NCBI GenBank assembly: GCA_003599135.1 | Contig: QZIV01000015.1 | Span: 1-46,001, forward strand | DNA: 46,001 nt | DNA from: Candidatus Parcubacteria bacterium | GTDB lineage: Bacteria; Patescibacteriota; Minisyncoccia; UBA6257; 2-01-FULL-56-20 | Direction of reading: 5' to 3' | Part shown: piece by piece, positions 23,429-32,148 of the stretch | Numbering within the stretch: the first letter of the stretch is position 1 | Layout: every line of letters starts with the position of its first letter | Position numbers and translations under genes: made by a program | The notes under the pieces: generated by a model | The model's input: the letters and a program-made list of their open reading frames with translations, nothing else | What the model was told of the DNA's origin: nothing | Databases searched by the model: none

Positions 23429-24250
23429 CTAGGATGCTTGAGAATCCAGCTTTGCGAGGATGTGCTCGCCCTTCCGAAGGCTTTCGATCGTGCCGCAATC
23501 CAGCCGCGTGCCGATAAACTCCCATCCGTATACCTTCCCTTTTTTCAGAAACTCTATCTGAAGCGCAACCGCAAGGCGCAGTTCTCCGTAGCCCGGTTGT
23601 GGGAGGGCATCGGCAATTTTCTTCAGATTTTGGAAAATTTCCGGAGTAAAAATATATCCTCCGATGATAACGAAATTCGACGGAGCGCGCCTCGGAGAGG
23701 GCTTCTCCACTATTTCGGTAAGTCGGTAGAAACCTCCGCTGGGGAGCTCTGCGCTTCGCCTCTGAACCCGCTCGATTCCCACGACACCGTACCGGGAAAC
23801 TTCTTTCTTGGGAACACGCTCGAGAAGAATGACCGGTGCGTGATACGCGTAGTGAAACGAGAGAAGCGACTGGAGAACCGGAGTTTCGCTCACGATCACG
23901 TCGTCGCAGAAACGAACGGCGAATGGCTCGGCTTCGATGCGATCCGCCGCCTGGAGGACCGCGTGGCCGTCGCCGAGCGGCTCTCGTTGAAACCGGAGAT
24001 GGAATGCAAGCATCGGGTACCGCTTTTTCGCCGCCCGCAGGTATCGTGCAAAGTGGTTTTTTTGCTTAGGACCCAGAACAAGAATTGCTTCCCGCATTCC
24101 GCTCCGATATGCCTCGTCGAGAGCGTAATCAAGGAGCGGCCGCCCGCGCAGAGGCACAAGAGCCTTCGGCGTGTGCAATGTAAGCGGTCGCATACGTTTC
24201 CCGACTCCCGCCACCGGGAACACGATTTTTCTCACTGTGTTCGGCCTCAT
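23429..24250 (-). CDS. Sugar nucleotidyltransferase, GalU/RmlA type
   Basis: It probably makes an NDP-sugar from a sugar 1-phosphate. The 273-residue protein from ATG 24250 starts KIVFPVAGVGKRMRPLTLHTPKALVPLRG; this is the nucleotide-binding GxGxRxxPLT loop with the Lys of the sugar-phosphate site, although the usual second Gly is Val. FCDDVIVSE is the metal-binding aspartate region and YGVVGIERV a typical later strand. Length and spacing are closest to UTP-glucose-1-phosphate uridylyltransferases, but dTTP enzymes are not excluded. It starts 8 bases after the membrane protein stop; a GTG at 24271 is an alternative. It may feed surface glycan synthesis. Confidence 0.85.
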   Translation of the reverse strand: MRPNTVRKIVFPVAGVGKRMRPLTLHTPKALVPLRGRPLLDYALDEAYRSGMREAILVLGPKQKNHFARYLRAAKKRYPMLAFHLRFQREPLGDGHAVLQAADRIEAEPFAVRFCDDVIVSETPVLQSLLSFHYAYHAPVILLERVPKKEVSRYGVVGIERVQRRSAELPSGGFYRLTEIVEKPSPRRAPSNFVIIGGYIFTPEIFQNLKKIADALPQPGYGELRLAVALQIEFLKKGKVYGWEFIGTRLDCGTIESLRKGEHILAKLDSQAS

Positions 24251-24258
24251 CGCATCGA

Positions 24259-24987
24259 TTAAACGCTCCACTCCGCGGCTGCGAGAATTCCGACTACAAA
24301 GATAAATACAAGGGAAAAGTTAAAGAGCAGGCGCGGGCGCGTGAGCACGCCCCTGCCCCTTGAAAATAAAATTTCAACGAAGAAGAAGTTCGTGATGAGA
24401 AAAAGGCCGGACCGCTCGAACGTGCCGAGCGGCACAAAAAGGAGCACGAGCGCGAGCTGCCAAAGAATAAACGAGGCAACGCCGATCTCGAGGAACGTTC
24501 TAAGTTTCTCCTCCCGACTGACCGAAAGCCTACCCCCCAACTCGGGGCGGCGCGACAGATTCCACGTAAGGAAGAAAAACACTGCGGCAGGAGCAAGAGA
24601 TGCAAAAAATGACATCCCCGAATCTATGCTTCGGGCAGTCTCGAAAAAATACCATGACGTCAAGAACAGAAGAAGGAGCTCAAGCACTTGGTACGCAGTA
24701 AATCGCTCGATGAATGTAAGCTCTTTTATGCCGAGAAGCAAATAAAAAACGACGGCGAGGAAGCATGCGGTGAAGAAGGTGTGCGGAAGCGTCCATCCGA
24801 AAAACATAAAGAGCGCAAACGGCAGGAAAAACCGGAGTGGCCGAAAAATCGGGACAAAATACAAATAGGAAACGACGAGAAAGAAAGCCCAGAATGGCAG
24901 GCGAATCCACACAAGCCCGACAAGAAGCGATTTAAGCGCTAAAGACCAAGGAATCTGCCTTGTAGCTAATTTTAATTTTATTGCCAT
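24259..24987 (-). CDS. Polytopic membrane protein, unknown
   Basis: It has 242 residues with about seven hydrophobic helices rich in Phe and Leu (for example FWAFFLVVSYLYFVPIF, FFLPFALFMFFGWTLP, LELLLLFLTSWYFFET, PAAVFFFLTWNLSRRP). No motif is recognised. The start overlaps the end of clpB by 56 bases and its stop lies just before the nucleotidyltransferase, so the three form a tightly packed unit. The start is uncertain; internal GTG or CTG starts would shorten it by about 25 residues. Confidence 0.7.
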   Translation of the reverse strand: MAIKLKLATRQIPWSLALKSLLVGLVWIRLPFWAFFLVVSYLYFVPIFRPLRFFLPFALFMFFGWTLPHTFFTACFLAVVFYLLLGIKELTFIERFTAYQVLELLLLFLTSWYFFETARSIDSGMSFFASLAPAAVFFFLTWNLSRRPELGGRLSVSREEKLRTFLEIGVASFILWQLALVLLFVPLGTFERSGLFLITNFFFVEILFSRGRGVLTRPRLLFNFSLVFIFVVGILAAAEWSV

Positions 24988-27574
24988 CTTTGAGTTCGCC
25001 TCGAATGATCTTGTCGGCGAGCTTGTCGAGAATGATTTTCTGAATGAGGCGCTTCAGAGGCCGGGCTCCAAACTCCGGACTGAAACCTTCTTTCAAGAGG
25101 TGTTCGCGCGCCGCGGAGTCAATTTCGATTTTCATTTTACGCTCGGCGAGTCGTTCTTGAATCTGGCCGAGTTGAATGTCGATGATCTTCTCGATGTCTT
25201 TCTGTTTGAGCGGATTGAAAATAATAATCTCATCAATGCGGTTCAAGAACTCCGGCCGGAAGCTGTCCCGTAAGGCCGCCATCACTTTTTCTCTGTAGTT
25301 CTTGTGATCCTCGGAAATTCCTTCCAAGAGACCGCCTCCGTTGAATCCGAAACTCGACATCGCCCGAAGATACTCGCTCCCTACGTTCGAAGTCATAACA
25401 ATAATTGAGTTTTTGAAGTTCACCACCTTTCCCTTGCCGTCCGTAAGCCGCCCGTTGTCGAGGATCTGTAGCAGGATGTTAAACGCCTCGGGGTGCGCTT
25501 TTTCGATCTCGTCGAAAAGAATGATGCTATAGGGGCGGTGACGGACAACTTCCGTGAGCTGACCTCCCTCTTCGTGTCCTACGTATCCCGGAGGAGAACC
25601 GACGAGGCGGCTTACCGCGTGGCGCTCCATGAATTCAGACATGTCGATGCGGATAAGAGCTTTCTCATCGTTGAACATGAATTCAGCCAAGGCTTTCGCG
25701 AGCTCCGTCTTTCCAACCCCCGTCGGGCCAAGGAACATGAACGATCCCAGGGGCCGGTTTAGGTCGGCAAGCCCCGCTCGCGCCCTCCGCAGGGCGCTTG
25801 CAACCGCCGTGATCGCTTCGTCCTGCCCCACAACCCGCTCGCGGAGAACCTCTTCGATTCGAAGGAACTTCGAACTCTCCGACTCGAGCATCCGCTTTAG
25901 CGGAATCCCCGTCCAGACGGCGACAACGGCCGCGACGTCTTCTTTATCAACCGACTCCTTCAGAAAAGTCTCGTCTCGTTTCTCTGTCCCTTTCTTAGCC
26001 GGACTAAAGTGTTTCTTTTCGAAAATAGCGAAATCTTTTTCGGCCTGGGGCAGCTCTCCGTAAATGATCTGGGCGACCCGCTCAAGGTTGCCCTCTCGCT
26101 CCGCGACTTCCGACTCCCGTCTCAGGGTCTCAATCTTCTGGCGCAGCTGGTGCAACGTTTCGAATTTCATTTTCTCCGTGCGCCACCGGGCGGAGAGATC
26201 ATCGTTCGTTTCTTTCAGTTTTTTAAGTTCCTTTTCGATTTCTTTGAGGCGCGCGGCTTCTTTCTTGCCCTCTTTGAGAAGGGCCTGTTTTTCAACTTCG
26301 AGGCGCGTAAGCTCCCGCCTCACTTTATCGATTTCTTTCGGTAAACTCTCGCTTTCAAGCCGGCGCGCGGCGGCCGCCTCGTCAACGAGATCAATGGCTT
26401 TGTCCGGCAGGAATCGGTCGGTGATATACCGCGCCGAAAGATTCACCGCCGCGACAATCGCTTCATCGCTGATGCGAAGGCCGTGATGAATTTCGTATTT
26501 TTCTTTGAGGCCGCGGAGGATTGCGATGCTGTCCTCGATTGACGGTTCATCAACCACAATGGGCTGGAAGCGGCGCTCAAGAGCCGGATCTTTTTCGATA
26601 TATCGCTGATACTCCCGGGTTGTAGTCGCTCCGATCGCATGGAGCTCGCCGCGCGCAAGAGCTGGTTTTAAAAGGTTGGAGGCGTCAACCGCTCCTTCGG
26701 CGGCTCCAGCGCCGACTATTGTATGAATCTCATCGACAAAGAGGATAATGCGCCCGCTTGCGTTTTTAATCTCCTTTACGAACGCCTTGAGACGGTCTTC
26801 GAACTCGCCCCGGAACTTCGTGCCCGCGATAAGCGCGCCGAGATCAAGCATTAAAATTTCCTTCCCCTTGAGGGGCTCTGGGACGTCGCCGCTTATAATG
26901 CGCTGCGCGAGGCCTTCAACAATCGCGGTCTTCCCCACGCCGGGCTCGCCGATCAAGACGGGGTTGTTTTTCGTGCGACGCGAGAGAACCTGCATCACTC
27001 GGCGCAATTCCTCTTCGCGGCCGATCACCGGATCGAGCTCGCCGTTTCTCGCCTTCTCCGTCATATTGATTGCGTATTTCTCGAGCACCTGGAACTTGGT
27101 TTCAGGCGTCTCATCCGTAATCCGTGTTGAGCCCCGGAGCTGGGCAAGCGTCCGGAACGCAGTCTCGCGCCTGAGTCCGAACTGTTCGAGAATGCTCTTT
27201 GCCGCAGACGGAACCTCGAGAAGCGCGAGGAGAAGATGTTCGCATGAAACGAATTCGTCTTTCTGCTGCGCCGCCACCTTTGCCGCTTGATCAAGCACTC
27301 GCATGAGTTCCTGCGAGAGATAGAGCTGGCTCACGTTTGATCCTCCGACAAGCTTCGGGAATCGCTCGAGTTCTCCTTGTACTTGCTGGTTCAGCTTCTC
27401 TAAGTTCACTCCAGATCTCGTGAGTACTGGCACGACGAGTGACTGATGGTCTTCAAGAAGGGCGGACAAAAGATGGAGGGCTTTGAGCTCGCCATGATTC
27501 TGTCGGGCGGCCGACTCCTGGGCATTTTGAAGCGCTTCCTGGGCTCTGATTGTAAAACGATGAAAGTTGGGCAT
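24932..27574 (-). CDS. clpB: Protein disaggregase ClpB
   Basis: This is an AAA+ unfoldase that rescues aggregated proteins together with DnaK. From the ATG at 27574 ([15 protein letters not shown]) it has 880 residues; a TTG 18 bases upstream is also open. In order: the double Clp-N repeat (about 1-150), AAA-1 with Walker A GEPGVGKT (209-216) and Walker [12 protein letters not shown], a full coiled-coil middle domain ([20 protein letters not shown] onward, about 120 residues), then AAA-2 with GPTGVGKTE and [14 protein letters not shown]. The long middle domain identifies ClpB rather than ClpC or ClpA. There is no ClpP-docking IGF loop. Two promoter-like sites lie upstream; no CIRCE repeat is visible. 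Confidence 0.97.
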   Translation of the reverse strand: MPNFHRFTIRAQEALQNAQESAARQNHGELKALHLLSALLEDHQSLVVPVLTRSGVNLEKLNQQVQGELERFPKLVGGSNVSQLYLSQELMRVLDQAAKVAAQQKDEFVSCEHLLLALLEVPSAAKSILEQFGLRRETAFRTLAQLRGSTRITDETPETKFQVLEKYAINMTEKARNGELDPVIGREEELRRVMQVLSRRTKNNPVLIGEPGVGKTAIVEGLAQRIISGDVPEPLKGKEILMLDLGALIAGTKFRGEFEDRLKAFVKEIKNASGRIILFVDEIHTIVGAGAAEGAVDASNLLKPALARGELHAIGATTTREYQRYIEKDPALERRFQPIVVDEPSIEDSIAILRGLKEKYEIHHGLRISDEAIVAAVNLSARYITDRFLPDKAIDLVDEAAAARRLESESLPKEIDKVRRELTRLEVEKQALLKEGKKEAARLKEIEKELKKLKETNDDLSARWRTEKMKFETLHQLRQKIETLRRESEVAEREGNLERVAQIIYGELPQAEKDFAIFEKKHFSPAKKGTEKRDETFLKESVDKEDVAAVVAVWTGIPLKRMLESESSKFLRIEEVLRERVVGQDEAITAVASALRRARAGLADLNRPLGSFMFLGPTGVGKTELAKALAEFMFNDEKALIRIDMSEFMERHAVSRLVGSPPGYVGHEEGGQLTEVVRHRPYSIILFDEIEKAHPEAFNILLQILDNGRLTDGKGKVVNFKNSIIVMTSNVGSEYLRAMSSFGFNGGGLLEGISEDHKNYREKVMAALRDSFRPEFLNRIDEIIIFNPLKQKDIEKIIDIQLGQIQERLAERKMKIEIDSAAREHLLKEGFSPEFGARPLKRLIQKIILDKLADKIIRGELKDGNKIKISYKADSLVFSA

Positions 27575-27614
27575 GGATGGTTCGTTCGACAAGCGGGTTT
27601 CCGCTTCAGCAAAG

Positions 27615-27623
27615 ATTATACCA
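27615..27623 (-). promoter_or_regulatory. Extended -10 promoter P2 of clpB
   Basis: TGGTATAAT on the minus strand (hexamer 27615-27620) gives a predicted start near 27608, about 34 bases before the ATG at 27574. Confidence 0.6.
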
Positions 27624-27669
27624 CTACCGGCGACGGATTGCCGGCGCCGCAGAGCTTCCGTTGAGAAAA

Positions 27670-27698
27670 TTTATAAATTAAGACTGAACTTTTGTCAA
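27670..27698 (-). promoter_or_regulatory. Sigma-70-type promoter P1 of clpB
   Basis: TTGACA (27693-27698), a 17-base spacer and TATAAA (27670-27675) on the minus strand, directly after the htrA stop codon. With P2 this gives clpB two start points about 55 bases apart. Confidence 0.65.
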
Positions 27699-29003
27699 CT
27701 ACTCGCTCCTCTTCGCGAGTGTCACGCGGAACATTACCTCCTTACCTTCGCGAAGGACTTTCAGCGTGACAGTTTCCCCAACACTCTTCTGGACAATCAA
27801 TGCCCCAAGAGGATTGTCGTTGTCCACCTTCTGCCCGTTAAGCTCGACGATGATGTCTTCCGCCCGAAGACCTGCTTTTTCCGCCGGAGAATCGGCCATA
27901 ACCGCAGGACCGTCTTCCATTCCCCTGAGAAGCGCCCCACGTGTCACGGGCAATTTCTGCTCTTCGGCGATTTCGGGCGTTATAACTATGTAGCGAACAC
28001 CTATGAACGGAATCTGGATTTCTCCGCTCGTCTTCACCGATTGAATCGCCCGCTTCGCTTTATTGATAGGAATTGCAAAACCGATATTCTGGGCGCCCGA
28101 CACGACTGCGGTGTTTATTCCGACTACCTGCCCCCGGAGGTTAAGGAGCGGCCCGCCGGAATTCCCGGGGTTGATGGCCGCGTCAGTCTGTATGACACCG
28201 TGAATCGTTTCGACGCCTCCTCCGCCGGCCGCCGTGATGTTCCTTGCAAGGCCGGAGATGACCCCTACAGAAACTGTATTCCGGAACTCCGCCAACGCAT
28301 TCCCGATCGCAATGGCGGTCTGCCCAAGTTCGAGCGCGTCAGAATCGCCGAGCTCGACCGTCGGCAACCCCGTGGCGTCGATTTTCACGACCGCAAGATC
28401 CTGGAGCGGATCGCGCGCAAGAACTCTCGCATCGTACTTCTTGCCTTCGTTCGTAAACACAGTGTAAGAGGCTTTCGGATCCGAAATGACGTGTTTGTTT
28501 GTGATCACTAAGCCGTCGGAGGAAATAGTGAACCCACTCCCCCCTCCCACTTGTTCCAGCCGAGAACCTTTCTCGCACGGCTGAGAAAATTGAGGAAAAT
28601 CTCCGAAAAACTGCCTGAACTCCTCTGGTAAGTCCGCGAACGGATTGAAGGGGCAATTTTCTAAGATAGGGACATTTTTCGACACCGTAATCGCAACAAC
28701 CGCCGGAGAGGCTTTCTTTACGGCCTGGACGACCGCTTTTTCGTAGTCGATAACCGGCTGATACAGGGGCACACTTGGCTCCGGACGAACTGCTTCCGGT
28801 TTTTGAGGAGCACCCGGCGCGGAGGGTGGTGCCGAAATGTCGGGAGATTTTCCTTTGAAGGGAGCAAGAAAATTATTCCAAAGGTCGGTTAAAAAGTCCG
28901 CCTGCGCGCGAGGTGGCGCTGAAAACGACGCGAGAAACCCCCCGAGGGTTACGCCGAGGAAAAAAATAATGAAAAACTTTTTCCGCTGTGACATGGTCCT
29001 CAT
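27699..29003 (-). CDS. htrA: HtrA/DegP-family serine protease with PDZ domain
   Basis: It degrades or refolds misfolded proteins outside the membrane. The 434-residue protein has an N-terminal signal anchor (about 10-27), a Pro-rich linker, then a trypsin-like domain with His171 (TNKHVIS), Asp202 (LQDLAVVKI) and Ser282 (NPGNSGGPLL), all in place. One PDZ domain follows (SPAEKAGLRAEDIIVELNGQ), so it is DegS/HtrA-like rather than the two-PDZ DegP form. The ATG overlaps the cysteine desulfurase stop as ATGA. It is the last gene of the msrB operon, a stress-related grouping with clpB just downstream. Confidence 0.95.
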   Translation of the reverse strand: MRTMSQRKKFFIIFFLGVTLGGFLASFSAPPRAQADFLTDLWNNFLAPFKGKSPDISAPPSAPGAPQKPEAVRPEPSVPLYQPVIDYEKAVVQAVKKASPAVVAITVSKNVPILENCPFNPFADLPEEFRQFFGDFPQFSQPCEKGSRLEQVGGGSGFTISSDGLVITNKHVISDPKASYTVFTNEGKKYDARVLARDPLQDLAVVKIDATGLPTVELGDSDALELGQTAIAIGNALAEFRNTVSVGVISGLARNITAAGGGGVETIHGVIQTDAAINPGNSGGPLLNLRGQVVGINTAVVSGAQNIGFAIPINKAKRAIQSVKTSGEIQIPFIGVRYIVITPEIAEEQKLPVTRGALLRGMEDGPAVMADSPAEKAGLRAEDIIVELNGQKVDNDNPLGALIVQKSVGETVTLKVLREGKEVMFRVTLAKRSE

Positions 29004-30223
29004 TTCGTAACGCTTCGGAGTACTATTGTAATGACCCGCAAAGCTCTGTCAACATCCGACTTCTTGATATATTTTCCGAGACTTAGTCGAATGCTCGACC
29101 GGGCGCGCGCTTCAGAAAAGCCCATTGCGCGAATGACGTACGACGGCTCTGCGGCACGGCTTGAGCACGCGGATCCCGCCGAAACCGCAAGTCCCAAAAG
29201 ATCGAGGTGTGTGAGGAGTTCCTGCGCATTCTTCCCCGGAAAATAAACATTTAAGATGTGAGGGAGACTTTCTTTGGACCCGATCGAGGGGCCGTTTACT
29301 TTCGATCCGGGACACAATTGCCCGATCCCTTTCCATAAAAGACGAGTGAGGACGCGGATTCTTTCGGCCTCCCGGCTTCGGCTTTCAAGAATAAGCCCTA
29401 CGGCTTTCCCCAGTCCGGCGATGAGCGGAACGTTTTCGGTTCCGGAACGAAGACTGAATTCCTGTCCGCCGCCGGTCAGGACCGGATCGATTGGGGTGTT
29501 TTCCCTGACGAAGAGGGCTCCCACACCTTTCGGCCCGTATATCTTGTGGCCCGAAAACGTCATACAGTCTACGCCCAACCGCTCCACGTTGCAGTCGAGA
29601 AACTGGAAAGCCTGACTCGCATCGGAATGAAACAGGGGGTAGAGAGATGCATACGCCGCTCTGGCTTTCCGAATGAGTTCTCCGATCTTTTGAACCGGCT
29701 CGATCGCGCCAGTTTCGTTGTTGCCATACATGATGGAGACGAGTGAGATGTCTTCGTCCAGTAATTTTTCGAGAGCCGCGAGATCAACTATTCCTTCTTT
29801 GTTGACGGGAATGCGTATTACCTCGACGCCGTCTTTTACAAGATCCTCCGCCGTCTCGAGAATCGACTCGTGCTCGATCGCCGAGACAAGTAACTTGGGA
29901 GTTCTCTCATATTTTCGTTTCCATGCACGCACAATGCCGCGAAGAACAATGTTATTCGCTTCGGTTGCCGAACCGGTAAAGATAAGTTCTCTGAATCGCG
30001 CCCCGATGGAGGCGCTTATCGCCTCTCTCGCTCCATCAACCGCCGCGATCGCTTCCTGACCAAATCGGTGAAGCGATCCGGGATTCCCGAATCGAAAACG
30101 AAAGTACGGCCGCATTGCGGCTTCAACCGCCGGATCAATCGGCGTGGAAGCCGCGTAATCAAAATAGAGATGCTGTGGCTCCTTTGGCTTCCCGCGATGA
30201 TTGTCTTTGTCCCTTCGGTGCAT
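29000..30223 (-). CDS. Cysteine desulfurase (NifS/IscS family)
   Basis: This PLP enzyme removes sulfur from cysteine for Fe-S clusters and tRNA thiolation. It has 407 residues: FDYAASTPIDPAVEAAMRPY at the start, SAIEHESILETAE with the PLP-stacking His, HSDASQAFQ with the PLP Asp, the Schiff-base Lys227 in FSGHKIYGPKG and the catalytic Cys353 in SAGSACSSRAAEPS. The Cys-loop length is the IscS/NifS (group I) type. No iscU or scaffold gene is nearby. The start overlaps the exonuclease gene by 65 bases because no later start precedes the conserved N-terminus. Confidence 0.95.
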   Translation of the reverse strand: MHRRDKDNHRGKPKEPQHLYFDYAASTPIDPAVEAAMRPYFRFRFGNPGSLHRFGQEAIAAVDGAREAISASIGARFRELIFTGSATEANNIVLRGIVRAWKRKYERTPKLLVSAIEHESILETAEDLVKDGVEVIRIPVNKEGIVDLAALEKLLDEDISLVSIMYGNNETGAIEPVQKIGELIRKARAAYASLYPLFHSDASQAFQFLDCNVERLGVDCMTFSGHKIYGPKGVGALFVRENTPIDPVLTGGGQEFSLRSGTENVPLIAGLGKAVGLILESRSREAERIRVLTRLLWKGIGQLCPGSKVNGPSIGSKESLPHILNVYFPGKNAQELLTHLDLLGLAVSAGSACSSRAAEPSYVIRAMGFSEARARSSIRLSLGKYIKKSDVDRALRVITIVLRSVTK

Positions 30224-30791
30224 CGAAGTTGATTTTCAGAATCTCTCCCGTCCGCCTGTCTGGCATTAAAAAATACTTTTTGGAGCGGTAGAGGTCGTAA
30301 AGGTCTTTCGTGAGTTTAACATCGTTGAGACAATATTCCTTAAGTTCTTTAATCTTCCCTTCCCGGTAGAGCACGGTGGCCTCGCTCCCGTGCCGGTCTT
30401 TCCCGACCCCCAAGTTTGCCTGTGCCAGCTTATTCAGACTTATACGCTGACCCGACACAGTCTCAAGCTCCTCAAGCAGATCAACTCTCGTTTTTTCCCA
30501 CAGATTTGGCTTCTCTTCCAGGGGCAATCTCCGAAAGTGGATGTTTAAGACCGGAACGTCATACCGGTTAATACTGAACCCCACCAGTCGGTTGCTTGTC
30601 GAAAAAAGCTCCGCGGCCTTCCCGAGCTCCGCCTCTTCAAAACAGAAGTACTTATCCTGATCGTACGAGTAAACTCCGACGACCGAGATTTTAAGGGCTT
30701 CGAAGTTGTCCCAGCCGACCCCCGGATCCGTGAAAAAATTCTGTGTCTCGATGTCAAAAACGAGCGTATCCTCAACAGTCTTCCTATACAT
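30159..30791 (-). CDS. DEDD-type 3'-5' exonuclease-like protein
   Basis: At 210 residues it has an RNase H-like exonuclease fold. The three exonuclease motifs are visible: LVFDIETQNFF (Asp and Glu of Exo I), LVGFSINRYDVPVLN (Exo II) and LNDVKLTKDLYDLY (Exo III, DxxxxxDLY style). The middle has ISLNKLAQANLG as in DnaQ-like family B or predicted exonucleases of helicase neighbourhoods. The start at 30791 overlaps the preceding ykuK-like stop by 8 bases (ATGTATAG). DNA versus RNA substrate cannot be told from sequence. Its gene is embedded between another RNase H-fold protein and the desulfurase. Confidence 0.8.
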   Translation of the reverse strand: MYRKTVEDTLVFDIETQNFFTDPGVGWDNFEALKISVVGVYSYDQDKYFCFEEAELGKAAELFSTSNRLVGFSINRYDVPVLNIHFRRLPLEEKPNLWEKTRVDLLEELETVSGQRISLNKLAQANLGVGKDRHGSEATVLYREGKIKELKEYCLNDVKLTKDLYDLYRSKKYFLMPDRRTGEILKINFDAPKGQRQSSREAKGATASLF

Positions 30792-31263
30792 GCCGATCGG
30801 CAACCTTTGATGCCGCGTAGCTTTCCGGCTTTGTCTTCGCCTCAAAGTTGTTTGCACGAATCATGCCTACTACCTCCTGGATCATCGCGCTCGTCGGGCC
30901 GTGTTCCCCCACATCGGCGTGAATCTCGAAGTCAAAGGAGGGAATGTTGGTACCCTCAAATTCCGTAAGAAGTTTTTTCGCGATCTCGAGCGAGATAAGT
31001 ACTTCTCGGATAATTCTGTCGCGGAGATTGTGTGTCTTTTGAGAATCGAGTCGCCGCCAGAAGTAGCGCCCGCCGTTCCCGACTCGATGGATGACGATCG
31101 CGGTTACAAAGTCAACGCGGCCGCTTGCAAGAAGCTGCGAATCTGTCCCAATCGTAACCTTGTAGCTCCGCTTGGGCTCGGTCTGCATAAAGCGGAGAAT
31201 TTCTTCGACGACCTGCGGAATGGTGAGCTTGAGTCCAAAAGAGCTGTTTAAAAATTCTGGCAT
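30784..31263 (-). CDS. YkuK/DUF458-family RNase H-like protein
   Basis: The protein has 159 residues from the ATG at 31263; GTG codons at 31272 and 31266 are alternatives. Motifs: YKVTIGTDSQLLASGRVDFVTAIVIH, an RNase H-like first strand pair with Asp, and EIHADVGEHGPTSAMIQEVVGMI, which matches the D-G-x-x-G-T pattern of the DUF458 family. The biochemical function of this family is not established to my knowledge. It is translationally coupled to the exonuclease gene downstream, which suggests they work in the same nucleic-acid process. Confidence 0.8.
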   Translation of the reverse strand: MPEFLNSSFGLKLTIPQVVEEILRFMQTEPKRSYKVTIGTDSQLLASGRVDFVTAIVIHRVGNGGRYFWRRLDSQKTHNLRDRIIREVLISLEIAKKLLTEFEGTNIPSFDFEIHADVGEHGPTSAMIQEVVGMIRANNFEAKTKPESYAASKVADRHV

Positions 31264-31315
31264 CACGCCCACTCTACCGCGAGCAAGGTTCTGTTGTCAA
31301 TAAAAGCGTCCGATG

Positions 31316-31345
31316 TCTTCTCTTCACTTCTCTTCACTTCTCTTC
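31316..31345. repeat. 10-bp tandem repeat, three copies
   Basis: Minus-strand unit GAAGAGAAGT occurs twice, preceded in reading order by nothing and followed by a third copy with a final A. It spans the last codons and the stop of msrB. Confidence 0.8.
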
Positions 31346-31711
31346 GTCCTTCTCCAAATCCAGACAGACGGAGTTTATACAATAGCGTTTCCCACTCGGC
31401 GCGGGACCGTCGTCGAATAGATGGCCCAAATGGGATCCGCACTTGCCGCACGTCACTTCGACTCGACGCATGCCGTGGCTCGTATCTTCGGCGTACGCAA
31501 GACTCGTTTCGGAAATCGGAGTGTAGTAACTCGGCCAACCAGTGCCGGAATCGAATTTGGCGTCGGACGAAAAAAGTGGGTTGCCGCACGCTGCGCATTT
31601 GTATACTCCTTTCTCCTTGGAATCGAAGTATCTTCCCGTAAACGGGCGCTCGGTACCTTTCTCGCGCATCACGCGATACTGCTCCGGAGTAAGTTTCTCT
31701 TTCCATTCCAT
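31334..31711 (-). CDS. msrB: Peptide-methionine (R)-S-oxide reductase MsrB
   Basis: It repairs oxidised methionine. From the ATG at 31711 (AAGGA at 4 bases spacing) it has 125 residues. The zinc site is Cys39/Cys42 and Cys88/Cys91 ([18 protein letters not shown]). The catalytic Cys111 lies in [12 protein letters not shown], with the conserved GTGWPSY segment. All key residues are present; the resolving cysteine may be Cys116. It is the first gene of a minus-strand run with ykuK-like, exonuclease, desulfurase and htrA genes. A fused or nearby MsrA is not seen. Confidence 0.96.
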   Translation of the reverse strand: MEWKEKLTPEQYRVMREKGTERPFTGRYFDSKEKGVYKCAACGNPLFSSDAKFDSGTGWPSYYTPISETSLAYAEDTSHGMRRVEVTCGKCGSHLGHLFDDGPAPSGKRYCINSVCLDLEKDEEK

Positions 31712-31744
31712 ATTATCCTTCGGAGTATTATGCATATGTAGCAT

Positions 31745-31750
31745 TTTATA
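31745..31750 (-). promoter_or_regulatory. -10 element for the msrB operon
   Basis: TATAAA on the minus strand (31745-31750) with a weak -35, directly downstream of the terminator of the 31825 gene. The predicted leader of about 27 bases holds the AAGGA ribosome site. Confidence 0.45.
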
Positions 31751-31770
31751 CTCCCGTCTGGGAAATAAGA

Positions 31771-31816
31771 AAGCGCCCGCCGACGAGGATTGAACTCGTA
31801 GACTAAGCGGGCGCTT
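31771..31816 (-). terminator. Terminator with a tRNA T-arm-like inner hairpin
   Basis: A 10-base-pair stem (AAGCGCCCGC with GCGGGCGCTT) encloses a second hairpin, ACGAG-TTCAATC-CTCGT on the minus strand, which has the size and loop of a tRNA T arm. A T-rich tail (TTTCTTATTTCCC) follows on the minus strand. It begins 9 bases after the stop of the 31825 gene. Confidence 0.7.
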
Positions 31817-31824
31817 CGCGGGAG

Positions 31825-32085
31825 TTAGACGGAGCAGTCGGTAGGCAGGGGGAGACCCTGTACCTCGGCGAATTTTTTGAGCCTTGCTTGAGCGCTGTCT
31901 GTCGCATTGGAGAGCCTCGCTGTGAGAGCCTTCATCTTGGTGATGAACGTGCAGGCCGCCGTGACACGGTTCGCAGGAGGCATCGCCTCCTTGCTAACCG
32001 CGAAAAGCGAACTGTACCTCTGTTCAATGTGGGCTATTAACTCCTCCGCGGTTTTCGTAACACTCTCAAGGCCGTTCGTACTCAC
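31825..32085 (-). CDS. Small helical protein, unknown
   Basis: I use the GTG at 32085, preceded by AAAGGAGTG (AGGAG 10 bases upstream), giving 86 residues; a TTG at 32112 would add nine. The sequence is almost all alpha-helical ([39 protein letters not shown]) with two cysteines, one three residues from the C-terminus. No membrane segment or signal. I do not recognise the family. It has its own promoter, a hairpin at the very start of the message and a tight terminator, so it is a complete single-gene unit. Confidence 0.6.
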   Translation of the reverse strand: MSTNGLESVTKTAEELIAHIEQRYSSLFAVSKEAMPPANRVTAACTFITKMKALTARLSNATDSAQARLKKFAEVQGLPLPTDCSV

Positions 32086-32120
32086 CGATGTTTCACTCCT
32101 TTCCCAATCCAAGCAGGATT

Positions 32121-32148
32121 GTAGCCTCGAAGGGCTACTTACATTATA
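32121..32148 (-). promoter_or_regulatory. -10 element and 5' hairpin of the 31825 gene
   Basis: TATAAT on the minus strand (32143-32148) lies in the last codons of the HAD gene. The message should start near 32136, at the foot of the hairpin GTAGCC-CTTCGA-GGCTAC (32121-32138), which could protect its 5' end. Confidence 0.5.

Noticed and set aside
23438-24262. 274-codon open frame on the plus strand
   Set aside because: It lies opposite the nucleotidyltransferase gene, has no recognisable motif, and is rich in Arg, Cys and His as antisense frames are in G/C-rich coding DNA.
27567-28511. 314-codon open frame on the plus strand
   Set aside because: It covers the htrA gene on the other strand, whose catalytic triad is intact. 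The translation has no domain and odd composition.
31771-31816. A functional tRNA on the minus strand
   Set aside because: Only T-arm-like and acceptor-like stems exist; there is no D arm or anticodon arm in 46 bases, and three extra bases sit between the stems. It is kept as a terminator.
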